Below, piece by piece: positions 1 to 6,752 of a stretch of 8,522 nucleotides of DNA. This DNA comes from DSFO01 sp041640715 (GTDB lineage: Archaea > Thermoproteota > Thermoprotei > Gearchaeales > Gearchaeaceae), in assembly GCA_041640715.1 (NCBI GenBank), contig JBEPZU010000027.1, forward strand, positions 1-8,522, written 5' to 3'. A program made the translations under genes and the position numbers. Every line of letters starts with the position of its first letter. Positions within the stretch are counted from its first letter, which is position 1. Under the pieces are notes generated by a model. It saw only the letters and a program-made list of their open reading frames with translations, made no database searches and was not told where the DNA came from.

Positions 1-1097
1 GGATAGGCAATATCGAAGAAGAATTTCTCATGAGACTTAAGAAAGGGGATGTGTTCGTACTAGGAGGTAAGACTTATAAATTCTCTTATAGCAGAGGTAT
101 GAGATGTTATGTCGAGAGAACAGAGAACGAAGCTCCTACGATACCTCCTTGGTTTTCTGAGCAATTACCTTTGAACTTCGATCTTGCATTAAGAATAGGA
201 GAATTCAGAAGAGAAATATATGAAAAATTGAAGAGAAGAGAAGACTTCAGCGAAATCTTAGATAAACTGCCTATAGATGAGGCTGCTAAAAAAGCTTTAA
301 AGCTATATTTTGTAGAGCAATATCTATACACGGGCATAATCCCAAATGATAAACTCCTATTGATTGAAAAGACGAGGGATCTTGAAGATAGATACCACTT
401 GATTTTCCATGCGTTATTCGGAAGGAGAGTTAACGACGCCTTATCCAGGATATTTGCGATAATTATTAGCAGGAAATTCGAGACAGAAGTCAGGACTATG
501 GTTCATGATAACGGATTCGTTATAACTCTACCTGAAGATGTATACTATTCAATAAATGAGGAAAGCTTAAAGGAAATATTAGAAGAAATATTCAAAGAAG
601 ACATCGAAGGAATTCTGAGAGATTATCTAAGAGAGACAGAACTGATGAAAAGAAAATTCAGACATAATTCTACGAGAAGCTTTTTAGTTCTAAGAAATTA
701 TAGAGGTCATAAAATAAGCGTTGCAAGACAGCAAGTAAATTCGCAACTACTTCTAACAGCATGCGAAAAAGTAGATCCCAAATTTCCAGTAATAGAAGAA
801 ACTATAAGAGAAATTTTAGAAGACGTGATGGATTTGCCTAACGCTAAAGAAATACTTGAAAAGATAAGAAAAAGAGACATTGAAATAAAGCTTATAAACA
901 CGAGGATTCCTTCTCCGTTTTCTCATACTCTATTGACCTTTGGCGAAGCAGATGTAATATTAATGAAGGACAGGAGAAAGCGATTAAGACAATTGCATGA
1001 GGCAATACTAAAAAGATTAAACATGAGCAAAGAAGACTTAGAACAATTAGTCCTAGCTCATTCGAGTTTTAAATCTACAAAGAACACGATAACTTAA
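1..1097 (+). CDS. lhr: Lhr-type ATP-dependent helicase, C-terminal part (5' partial)
   Basis: This is the C-terminal third of a large superfamily 2 helicase of the Lhr family, which acts on nucleic acids in repair or RNA/DNA processing. The frame is open to the left edge (codons from base 3 read IGNIEEEFLMRLKKGD), so the ATG at base 30 is internal and the true start, with the RecA-like motor domains, lies upstream. Visible Lhr hallmarks in order are GDVFVLGGKTYKF, then PTIPPWFSEQLPLNFDLAL, then YHLIFHALFGRRVNDALSR, DNGFVITLPE, and late in the protein NTRIPSPFSHTLL. These fit the beta-barrel region and the DEAD/H-associated domain (Pfam DEAD_assoc) that define Lhr. The end, shortly after the SPFSH segment and a basic helix, is where archaeal Lhr proteins normally stop, so the 3' end looks intact. 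Which archaeal subgroup (aLhr1 or aLhr2) it belongs to cannot be settled without the motor domains. A metallophosphoesterase gene follows 280 bp downstream. Confidence 0.9.
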   Translation, partial: IGNIEEEFLMRLKKGDVFVLGGKTYKFSYSRGMRCYVERTENEAPTIPPWFSEQLPLNFDLALRIGEFRREIYEKLKRREDFSEILDKLPIDEAAKKALKLYFVEQYLYTGIIPNDKLLLIEKTRDLEDRYHLIFHALFGRRVNDALSRIFAIIISRKFETEVRTMVHDNGFVITLPEDVYYSINEESLKEILEEIFKEDIEGILRDYLRETELMKRKFRHNSTRSFLVLRNYRGHKISVARQQVNSQLLLTACEKVDPKFPVIEETIREILEDVMDLPNAKEILEKIRKRDIEIKLINTRIPSPFSHTLLTFGEADVILMKDRRKRLRQLHEAILKRLNMSKEDLEQLVLAHSSFKSTKNTIT

Positions 1098-1102
1098 AAT
1101 AA

Positions 1103-1199
1103 TTTTTCAAACCAAAATATAAAAAATGCGTAAGATAAAAATTTACATAATATTATCCTATACAGATATATATCTATATATTTTTAAATCAAATTTTTT
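1103..1199 (+). terminator. T-rich termination region after the helicase gene
   Basis: Archaeal transcription commonly ends at runs of T in the non-template strand, often several in a row. Here T5 at 1103-1107, T5 at 1181-1185 and T6 at 1194-1199 follow the helicase stop codon, the last two just after a 12-bp AT palindrome at 1164-1175. This is sequence-pattern evidence only; the same tract could partly act as a TATA element (TTTTTAAAT at 1181-1189). Confidence 0.4.
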
Positions 1200-1271
1200 A
1201 AGCTCATAATCTGCGTCCTCCTTCTCAGAAGACCCATATTCCTTAAATATAGGCAAGTTAGTATTCTACAC

Positions 1272-1325
1272 TAAAGTTTCCTTTGATTGCTCAGCTTTAG
1301 TTCTATAAAGTTTCCCTTTAAATTG
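1272..1325 (+). repeat. imperfect direct repeat, two copies about 34 bp apart
   Basis: Copy 1 at 1272-1289 reads TAAAGTTTCC-TTTGATTG and copy 2 at 1306-1325 reads TAAAGTTTCCCTTTAAATTG. Thirteen of the first fourteen positions agree with one inserted C. Copy spacing is close to three helical turns, which would suit a paired protein-binding site upstream of the phosphoesterase gene, but copy 2 still ends more than 20 bp before that gene's putative TATA box. Function is not known and chance is possible in such AT-rich DNA. Confidence 0.35.
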
Positions 1326-1347
1326 AATATACCAAAAAAGATTCTAG

Positions 1348-1355
1348 TTAAAATA
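1348..1355 (+). promoter_or_regulatory. candidate TATA box for the phosphoesterase gene
   Basis: TTAAAATA lies about 26 bases ahead of the ATG at 1378, the spacing expected if transcription begins at or next to the start codon. No Shine-Dalgarno sequence precedes the ATG, which also fits a leaderless mRNA. In such AT-rich DNA other boxes are possible, so the exact placement is tentative. Confidence 0.4.
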
Positions 1356-1377
1356 ATTCTAAAAACATATATTAGTT

Positions 1378-2136
1378 ATGGAAATAAATAACGACATAAA
1401 GTTTTTTAAGGATTGTTATTTGATATTCATAAAAAGCATATCTGCTTTGATATTAGCTGATCTACATTTGGGTTATGAGGGTGTTTTAGCTAAAAACGGA
1501 GTTTTTTTGCCTAAGTTGAATCTCAAATATATACTTGAACAAATAGAAGGAGTTAGTAAAACGTTAGGAAAAGAAAACATAAAGCGAGTAATAGTAGTCG
1601 GTGACATAAAAAACGAGTTCGATGAAGTAGACGATTCAGAAATAGATGAACTCTTTTCTTTCGTAAATTATCTAAGAAACGAAATATTTGATAGAAACTT
1701 GGAAATAGTGTTAATAAAGGGAAATCATGACAACTATGTCGATGCCTATGCAAAAAGTCTCAACTTAAAAGTTTTCAGGCAAGAATTCTTGATAGAAAAA
1801 TATTTGATGTTTCACGGTGAAGAAAAACCTAGCAAGGAATTGTTGGACAAAGCTAAATTCTTGATAACCGCACATGAACATCCCGCTATAGCGATCTATT
1901 CAGAAATAAAAGAAAAGATCAAGCTAAAATGCTTCCTCTATGGAAGATATCAAGACAAGGAAGTGCTGGTCATACCTGCTATAAGCTACTATGCTACAGG
2001 AACAGAAATAAACTTAATACCTAAAGAAGAATTGCTCTCTAGTTTCCTAAGGGACATAGATATAGATGAGATGATTCCTATATGTACCGAGGGAGATATA
2101 CTAATCTTTCCTAAGATAAAATATTTAAGATTTTGA
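1378..2136 (+). CDS. ICC/PdeM-like metallophosphoesterase (calcineurin-like fold)
   Basis: This is a 252-residue cytoplasmic metal-dependent phosphoesterase of the COG1407 type, the family that includes bacterial PdeM, a DNA-repair-linked nuclease/phosphodiesterase. The metal-binding motifs are all present: DLHLG (D28, H30), GDIKNEF (D76), GNHD (N116, H117), FHGEE (H146) and TAHEHPA (H166, H168). The core ends near residue 205, followed by a C-terminal segment (IPKEEL to the end) that is usual for archaeal members. The length fits the family. The ATG gives a complete first beta strand (ALILADLH at 23-30) and has a TATA-like box about 26 bases upstream. Genes of this family are repeatedly found next to Lhr helicases in bacteria and archaea, so a role in nucleic-acid end processing or repair with the upstream helicase is a reasonable inference. 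Its actual substrate (DNA, RNA or a small phosphodiester) cannot be read from sequence. Confidence 0.9.
   Translation: MEINNDIKFFKDCYLIFIKSISALILADLHLGYEGVLAKNGVFLPKLNLKYILEQIEGVSKTLGKENIKRVIVVGDIKNEFDEVDDSEIDELFSFVNYLRNEIFDRNLEIVLIKGNHDNYVDAYAKSLNLKVFRQEFLIEKYLMFHGEEKPSKELLDKAKFLITAHEHPAIAIYSEIKEKIKLKCFLYGRYQDKEVLVIPAISYYATGTEINLIPKEELLSSFLRDIDIDEMIPICTEGDILIFPKIKYLRF
2119..2130 (+). promoter_or_regulatory. candidate TATA box for the M6 protease gene
   Basis: AAATATTTAAGA sits inside the last codons of the phosphoesterase gene, its centre about 26 bases ahead of the GTG at 2151. That spacing and the absence of a Shine-Dalgarno sequence in the 14-bp gap suggest a leaderless transcript made independently of the upstream gene, despite the close spacing. 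Confidence 0.5.
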
Positions 2137-2150
2137 AATAACATAACTAT

Positions 2151-5084
2151 GTGAGATATTCGCTTTTGATCCTCTTAATACTCTTTGCAGGATTCTTATT
2201 AACTTTAAACGTTGAAGGTAAGGAAGTCCTAGAAGGTTATCTCATGATCAAAACAGGCCCTACTCTTGAGTATTTTCTGAATAGAAATGGAGAAGTGATC
2301 AAATTAGAAGGTAATGTAAAACCTAACCTAGCAAATGAAAAAGTGACTGTTACAGGATTTAGAAAAGCGGGAAATTTCTATGTAGAAACTATAAAATCTT
2401 ACGATCTAAACACAAATAACCTTCCCTATTTCATAACCCCCGTTTCGCACCCGCCTAAAGGGGTGCAAAATACCTATGTTATACTAATAGAATTCAGCGA
2501 CGTCAGGTTCAACTCTTTACCTGATATTTTAACTTCAACGATAAACAAGCTTAATAGAATGAACGAATTCTATTTAGAGGCTTCTTACAATACTACGTAT
2601 TTCAACTATACCATCCATCCTTCTGTGATAAACATGAATAAAACACTTAGCTATTACGGTTCAGATTGCGGCCAAATAGATTGTAGATTCTTGAATTTAG
2701 TTTCAGATGTATTGATTGCATCGAAAGTAAATCTAGACGAGTATTACAGGATAATTATAATTCATGCTGGAAACGACCAAGCAATTAGCGGAAATCCCGA
2801 TGACATTTGGAGCGCATCGAGCCTAGGAGAATGGTCAGTGTTAATGTATAATAAAATTTACAAGGTCTCCATTTCCGTAGTTTCGCATAGAGATCCCATG
2901 GGAGTTTTTGCTCATGAAGTAGCCCATCAGTTAGGATTGCCCGATTTATACCTTGCTGCTACTCAAGAAAGCCTACTAGGATATTGGGATTTGATGGATA
3001 TAGGAGCTTTAAACGGAGATCCTAGGGGTAGCTCGCCAGCGCACATGAACAGTCTCTTGAAATATTATCTCGGCTGGATAGGAGATGATGAAATAGTAAT
3101 TATTAGAAGTAACACATTGAAAAGCGTTCAAGTAAGCACTCATGAAATAAAAAGCTCTTCAGTGAAGCTAATAAAGATAGAAATCACAAGCACGAAATAC
3201 TTCGTAATAGAAGCTAGAAAAAGGATAGGATTCGACTATTATCTTCCCTCAGAAGGAGTATTGATAATGTATGTAGACAATCTTAAAGCCAGCGGTGAAG
3301 GTCCTATAACGCTGGTTAATCCCTCTAAGAAATTCGCCGATGCTACGTTTGTTGAAGGAGAATTTTACAGCAATGATGGAGCTAAGCTATTGATAAGTGT
3401 GCTTTCTTCTGGAAATAACACGTATGAAGTAGGTGTGAATTACCAACTATGGTTGGAACTTAAATCAATTACAGCTGAAAATTCTAGAGTATCTCTGGGC
3501 GAAAAGGTCAGAATTCAACTTAATTTAACGTGGTATAACAATACATCAGCAAACAATATAGAGATAGAACTCATTAGCGGTGAAAAAGGAAGAAGCAACA
3601 CAGAAGGAATTGCAATCATAGAAGTAAGCAGGAATAAAGTAGGAGCTTCTAATTTCACGGTGAAATCTGCTTCTTACCAAGGAATACCTGTCTATATAGT
3701 TTCAAATAAACAAATTAAAATAATATGGGATGCGATAGAGTTATACCACACTAGCTATGATGGAAGAGTTGATGTAAATACCACAGTAAATATACAATTA
3801 AAACTCAGATACAGCTATGATAAAACTGAATTCACAGGCGATAAAGGCTATTTAGAGATAAACGGCACTCCGGCAAAATACGAAAATGGTTATTGGGTAT
3901 TCAGTTTTGTTTCAAATAAAGTCGGTAAGCTGAAGTTTACGATTACCAAAATAGAAGATAAACTATACAACATTTCTGCGCTCTTGTACTTAACAAGCGA
4001 ACCTGAGATAATCTGGGACAGAATTTCAGCCGTACCAACGATTAATGAAACCAGAACAAACGTTAATGGAAACGCTAGGATTTACTTCAAATTGATTAGC
4101 GAATATGATGATTCCAATTTAAAAGAAGGAGAAGTAGAAGTCTTGATCAAAGTCTATGAAGGTGATCAAGCTTCAATGCTCTATAAAAGAGCGAATTACT
4201 CTGAAGAGAAAAATTCTTGGTACATAGATCTAAGCTATCCTAGATTAGTTAAAATAGAACTTTATCTCCACAAATTGAATTGGTTTACACATGGTATAAC
4301 AGCCTTTAATGATGAGCATTCTTATCTTGGCACTATTATATTTGATAAAATAAATGTCGTAGAATATTTCTCGGACTATAAAAGATTAGAGATAGGGAAG
4401 CCTGCTAAACTTTATGCTAGATTAGTTTACGCATATGACGGAAAGCAACTGGAAGAAGAAGCAAAAGTTTACATAAACGGAAAATTGGCTAAAGGTCTAG
4501 GAAATGGGATTTTCTACATTGAAACTACTAAGAATGAAGTCGATATCTTATTCTTCAAAGTAACATCAGCATCATCGGCTAAGTATAATGTTACAGATGC
4601 CGAGGAAAATGTCTTTGGTTATGTAATTTTTGATAAGATATTATATAAAGTAGATATTAGAAATGGACTATTCACATATACAATAACTATTCAAGCCTAT
4701 TATTCATACGATAATAAAATAGTAGAAAACGCAATATTAATTATAAACGATAAAAAAGAAAATTTAGATAGATTTGAATATGAAGAATCATTCCAGTATT
4801 TCGGAATCTTTTATGAAATAAACATAGAAATAATTAAAGAAGGATTCTCGAAAATAACTTTTACAAAAAGTTCATATAACATAGGGAATTTAATATTTTA
4901 TATATTGCTTATAACAACTACAACTATTTTAATTCTTTATCTTATTTTAAAGAAAATTAAACCTGAATATAATTCTTATACAACAGTATTTCGAAAAATA
5001 AATAAAGGAAACTTTAAGGAAAAGTTCAATCAGGGAATATCTCGTATGTCAGATAACCTTCTTGAGGCCTTTCGACTACTCTAA
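2151..5084 (+). CDS. secreted, membrane-anchored M6-family zinc metalloprotease with tandem beta-domain repeats
   Basis: A 977-residue endopeptidase related to peptidase family M6 (immune inhibitor A type), predicted to work at the cell surface. Residues 1-23 form a signal peptide (hydrophobic LLILLILFAGFLLTL). The zinc site is HEVAHQLGLPD at 255-265 (H255, H259, catalytic E256, D265), with a Met-turn-like WDLMDIG at 279-285 and SPAHMNSLLKYYLGW at 295-309, as in M6 enzymes. From about 432 to 905 there are five tandem beta-rich units; units 2-5 start with (W/F)D-x-I at 526, 622, 731 and 827, and unit 1 with LWLELKSI at 433. A transmembrane helix (about 913-933) precedes a basic cytoplasmic tail, so the protein is probably anchored by its C-terminus. 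About 14 N-glycosylation sequons and a likely C173-C178 disulfide agree with export. GTG is the only upstream start: an in-frame stop lies at 2139. Substrate is unknown; peptide scavenging is an inference. Confidence 0.85.
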   Translation: MRYSLLILLILFAGFLLTLNVEGKEVLEGYLMIKTGPTLEYFLNRNGEVIKLEGNVKPNLANEKVTVTGFRKAGNFYVETIKSYDLNTNNLPYFITPVSHPPKGVQNTYVILIEFSDVRFNSLPDILTSTINKLNRMNEFYLEASYNTTYFNYTIHPSVINMNKTLSYYGSDCGQIDCRFLNLVSDVLIASKVNLDEYYRIIIIHAGNDQAISGNPDDIWSASSLGEWSVLMYNKIYKVSISVVSHRDPMGVFAHEVAHQLGLPDLYLAATQESLLGYWDLMDIGALNGDPRGSSPAHMNSLLKYYLGWIGDDEIVIIRSNTLKSVQVSTHEIKSSSVKLIKIEITSTKYFVIEARKRIGFDYYLPSEGVLIMYVDNLKASGEGPITLVNPSKKFADATFVEGEFYSNDGAKLLISVLSSGNNTYEVGVNYQLWLELKSITAENSRVSLGEKVRIQLNLTWYNNTSANNIEIELISGEKGRSNTEGIAIIEVSRNKVGASNFTVKSASYQGIPVYIVSNKQIKIIWDAIELYHTSYDGRVDVNTTVNIQLKLRYSYDKTEFTGDKGYLEINGTPAKYENGYWVFSFVSNKVGKLKFTITKIEDKLYNISALLYLTSEPEIIWDRISAVPTINETRTNVNGNARIYFKLISEYDDSNLKEGEVEVLIKVYEGDQASMLYKRANYSEEKNSWYIDLSYPRLVKIELYLHKLNWFTHGITAFNDEHSYLGTIIFDKINVVEYFSDYKRLEIGKPAKLYARLVYAYDGKQLEEEAKVYINGKLAKGLGNGIFYIETTKNEVDILFFKVTSASSAKYNVTDAEENVFGYVIFDKILYKVDIRNGLFTYTITIQAYYSYDNKIVENAILIINDKKENLDRFEYEESFQYFGIFYEINIEIIKEGFSKITFTKSSYNIGNLIFYILLITTTTILILYLILKKIKPEYNSYTTVFRKINKGNFKEKFNQGISRMSDNLLEAFRLL
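3444..4868 (+). repeat. five tandem beta-domain units within the protease gene
   Basis: The protein region after the catalytic domain is built of degenerate units of about 92-109 residues. Unit markers are W434, W526, W622, F731 and F827, giving spacings of 92, 96, 109 and 96. In units 2-4 a second marker follows 31-32 residues later (RYSYD, SEYDD, VYAYD), and at 27 in unit 5 (YYSYD); unit 1 has TWYNN at a similar place. The units are diverged at DNA level, so this is an old protein-domain repeat and not a DNA repeat. An Ig-like or similar beta-sandwich fold is likely but not proven. Confidence 0.65.
4994..5025 (-). terminator. T-rich terminator for the thiolase/DUF35 operon
   Basis: Directly after the DUF35 stop codon the minus strand reads TTTTCC, then TTAAAGTTTCC, then TTTATTTATTTTTC. 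Serial T-runs immediately downstream of a stop are the usual archaeal terminator form. The site lies inside the coding sequence of the converging protease gene, in the codons for its cytoplasmic tail, so its placement is constrained by two functions. Confidence 0.5.
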
Positions 5085-5562
5085 TTTTAACCTTCATTCC
5101 TCGCTTCAATTTAGATACATCCTTCTCAGCCACCCATGCTAGTATGTTTATTCCCTCCTTTAGTCTAGCTATTCCTATAGTATAATCATCAAGGTGCGAA
5201 AAACTATAGGGTTTAACGTTCACTTGTATAAAGCTCAAAAGTTCACCCTCTCCACTCAACTTAATCCATTCCATTTCAGTTTTATTACAGACATAACAAT
5301 AATTCTGGGGAGGAAAGTATATCTTAGAACAATTCTTACATTTTGTTGTTAATAGTTCGCCCTTCATCAAACCCTCAAAAAATTCCTTATTGCTATCTAC
5401 ATTTATGAGATATCTTAGTCTTAGCTCTCTATTGGAAAACCATAGCAACTTTCCAGTTTTCTGATCGGGAATTAAAGGCAATTTAAGTACTTTCTTAGAT
5501 TCATTTGCTCCTTGCTCTAATTTGGAGAGGAATTCATCAAAGAGTTCTTTTTGGCTCTTCAT
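5026..5562 (-). CDS. DUF35 OB-fold/zinc-ribbon protein, thiolase partner
   Basis: A 178-residue protein of the COG1545 (DUF35) family, whose members bind thiolases as acyl-CoA-binding scaffolds. In the methanogen thiolase/HMG-CoA synthase complex the DUF35 protein links the two enzymes and shapes the shared CoA site. A rubredoxin-like zinc ribbon has all four cysteines (C75, C78, C89, C92; CKNCSKIYFPP then YCYVC). An OB-fold follows from about 100 to 176 (GEGELLSFIQVNV through GYLTYEIFPD). The first 55 or so residues form an N-terminal extension ahead of the usual FFEGLMKGELLTTKC start. The ATG overlaps the thiolase stop as ATGA, so the two are translationally coupled, supporting a stoichiometric complex. 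The last 59 bp overlap the convergent protease gene. No HMG-CoA synthase is next to it, so this pair may serve a different acyl-CoA pathway from the mevalonate one. Confidence 0.9.
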   Translation of the reverse strand: MKSQKELFDEFLSKLEQGANESKKVLKLPLIPDQKTGKLLWFSNRELRLRYLINVDSNKEFFEGLMKGELLTTKCKNCSKIYFPPQNYCYVCNKTEMEWIKLSGEGELLSFIQVNVKPYSFSHLDDYTIGIARLKEGINILAWVAEKDVSKLKRGMKVKIRVVERPQEGYLTYEIFPD

Positions 5563-6740
5563 CTCTCAAGCGATAAAATGGTTACGTAAGCATAATGACC
5601 TGTTCCTCCTACATTATGAGCCAAAGCAATACCGTTTTTTATATCTGCTTGCCTAGACTTCTCTACTTCTCTCCTCAATTGTTTCGTTAACTCAACTATC
5701 ATCGAAAGCCCAGTGGCCGCGATAGGATGACCCTTAGCTTTTAACCCACCACTTAGATTTATGGGGATCTTACCACCTTTGTAGGTTTGCTTTTCTCTAA
5801 TTGCTTTGTATCCTTCACCTCTCTTGAAAAATCCTAGATCTTCATAGGCTAAAATCTCTGCTATGGTAAAGCAATCATGCACCTCTGCTACATCTATTAA
5901 AGAGGTGATTTTTTCTCTATCTATAGAGGCTTTTCTATAAGCAATATCAGCCGCTCTCCTAGCGGCTTCTAAGCTCAAGAAATCTCCCCTTTTGCTTAAG
6001 TTAGAGGTATCCGTGGAATAACCTATGGATTTTATCCAAACGACATCTTTAAAGCCGAATTTTTTGACCGCATCTTCACTGGCTAATATCAAAGTAGCTG
6101 AACCATCTGATATAGGAGTAGAGTCTAGCAACTTTAGCGGCCATGCTACGTATCTAGATTTAAGATATTCTTCCATCGTTATCTCCTTTTGGAAATGCGC
6201 TAGAGGATTCTTAGCACCATAGAAATGATTCTTTACCGCAACTTCTCCAAGATCTTCTTCCTTAGCTCCGTAGGTTTGGAGATATGCAGTAGCATATATC
6301 GCATAATAGCCAGGGAAGGTTAAACCGAAGCTTTCGAATTCCCAAAAATAATTTCCTGCCCTTCCTATTATCTCTACTATAGTAGGTGTTAAGCTTTCGT
6401 TCATCTTCTCTATACCTATGGCTGCTACTATTTCAGCTTCGCCTGCACTTATCATGTCATGGGCAACTTTAAGAGCTGCACTTCCAGAGGCACAAGCGGC
6501 CTCGACTCTTAAAGAACCTTTTCCGGATAACCCTAAATATTCAGAAATCGTAATCGCTGGTAATTCTTCGCTGCTCCAAAGACCTGCATTGGAATAGACA
6601 ACAAAAGAGATATCTTCTATACCAATTCCTGAACTATCGATTGCAGGCTTAAAACTTTCCAAAGCTAATTCGTTCATGTTGACATCGTTTCTCACTCCAA
6701 ACTTAGAATGCCCTACGCCTATTATCCCTACTTTTCTCAT
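5559..6740 (-). CDS. archaeal thiolase (acetyl-CoA C-acyltransferase family, SCP2-type)
   Basis: A 393-residue cytoplasmic thiolase-superfamily enzyme, expected to make or break the carbon-carbon bond of 3-ketoacyl-CoA. The nucleophilic cysteine is C83 in VEAACASGSAAL. The active-site histidines are H288 in EVHDCFTIAE and H338 in GGLKAKGHPIAATG. The C-terminal motif is AHNVGGTGHYA (374-384), without the second catalytic cysteine of classical thiolases; this is typical of the archaeal/SCP2-like subgroup that partners DUF35 proteins. Length is normal and the start (MRKVGIIGVGHSKFG) matches the family's first strand. It is the first gene of a minus-strand operon, overlapping the DUF35 gene at ATGA, and is divergent from etfBA with 65 bp between. 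That context suggests acyl-CoA degradation, for instance the thiolytic step of a beta-oxidation-like pathway, but acetoacetyl-CoA formation for isoprenoids remains possible. Substrate chain length cannot be told from sequence. Confidence 0.92.
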   Translation of the reverse strand: MRKVGIIGVGHSKFGVRNDVNMNELALESFKPAIDSSGIGIEDISFVVYSNAGLWSSEELPAITISEYLGLSGKGSLRVEAACASGSAALKVAHDMISAGEAEIVAAIGIEKMNESLTPTIVEIIGRAGNYFWEFESFGLTFPGYYAIYATAYLQTYGAKEEDLGEVAVKNHFYGAKNPLAHFQKEITMEEYLKSRYVAWPLKLLDSTPISDGSATLILASEDAVKKFGFKDVVWIKSIGYSTDTSNLSKRGDFLSLEAARRAADIAYRKASIDREKITSLIDVAEVHDCFTIAEILAYEDLGFFKRGEGYKAIREKQTYKGGKIPINLSGGLKAKGHPIAATGLSMIVELTKQLRREVEKSRQADIKNGIALAHNVGGTGHYAYVTILSLER

Positions 6741-6752
6741 AAAATTTTAATC

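Larger units (their letters stand above)
1098..1377. other. AT-rich intergenic region between helicase and phosphoesterase
   Basis: This 280-bp gap holds no convincing gene on either strand. What can be seen: a T5 run at 1103-1107 just after the helicase stop; a perfect 12-bp palindrome AGATATATATCT at 1164-1175; T-runs at 1181-1185 and 1194-1199; a small imperfect hairpin around 1234-1253 (CCATATT against AATATAGG); a spaced inverted repeat CTAAAG (1271-1276) / CTTTAG (1295-1300); and an imperfect direct repeat (1272-1289 and 1306-1325). The T-runs would serve as archaeal terminators for the helicase transcript. The gap is long for two functionally linked archaeal genes, so an untranslated RNA cannot be excluded, but no C/D-box or H/ACA signature is clear. 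Confidence 0.5.

Noticed and set aside
30..32. ATG at 30 as the start of the helicase gene
   Set aside because: The frame is open upstream to the window edge with family-like sequence, and Lhr proteins are far longer; this Met is internal.
107..337. Minus-strand open frame opposite the helicase, and similar frames at 707-901, 1553-1753, 6799-7161, 7171-7545 and 7502-7684 (minus) and 6025-6222 (plus)
   Set aside because: All lie inside well-supported genes on the other strand, have low-complexity Ser/Leu/Phe-rich or His/Leu/Arg-rich translations and no family signature.
1164..1175. Palindrome AGATATATATCT as an operator
   Set aside because: Simple alternating AT sequence in an AT tract; likely chance or part of the termination region.
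1184..1237. Minus-strand 17-codon frame MGLLRRRTQIMSLKNLI in the intergenic gap
   Set aside because: It has a start, a stop and an AT-rich upstream box, but it is too short, matches no small protein I know, and the box is too near the ATG for a leaderless promoter. Conservation in relatives would be needed to revive it.
2134..2151. Operon linkage of the phosphoesterase and the protease based on the 14-bp gap
   Set aside because: No Shine-Dalgarno sequence precedes the GTG, a TATA-like box sits at leaderless spacing, and the products have unrelated roles; close spacing alone is not enough.
5004..5016. Third copy (minus strand) of the 13-mer TAAAGTTTCCTTT found at 1272-1284
   Set aside because: An AT-rich 13-mer can recur by chance in a window of this size on two strands, and this copy is in coding sequence within a T-rich terminator; no common context links the copies.
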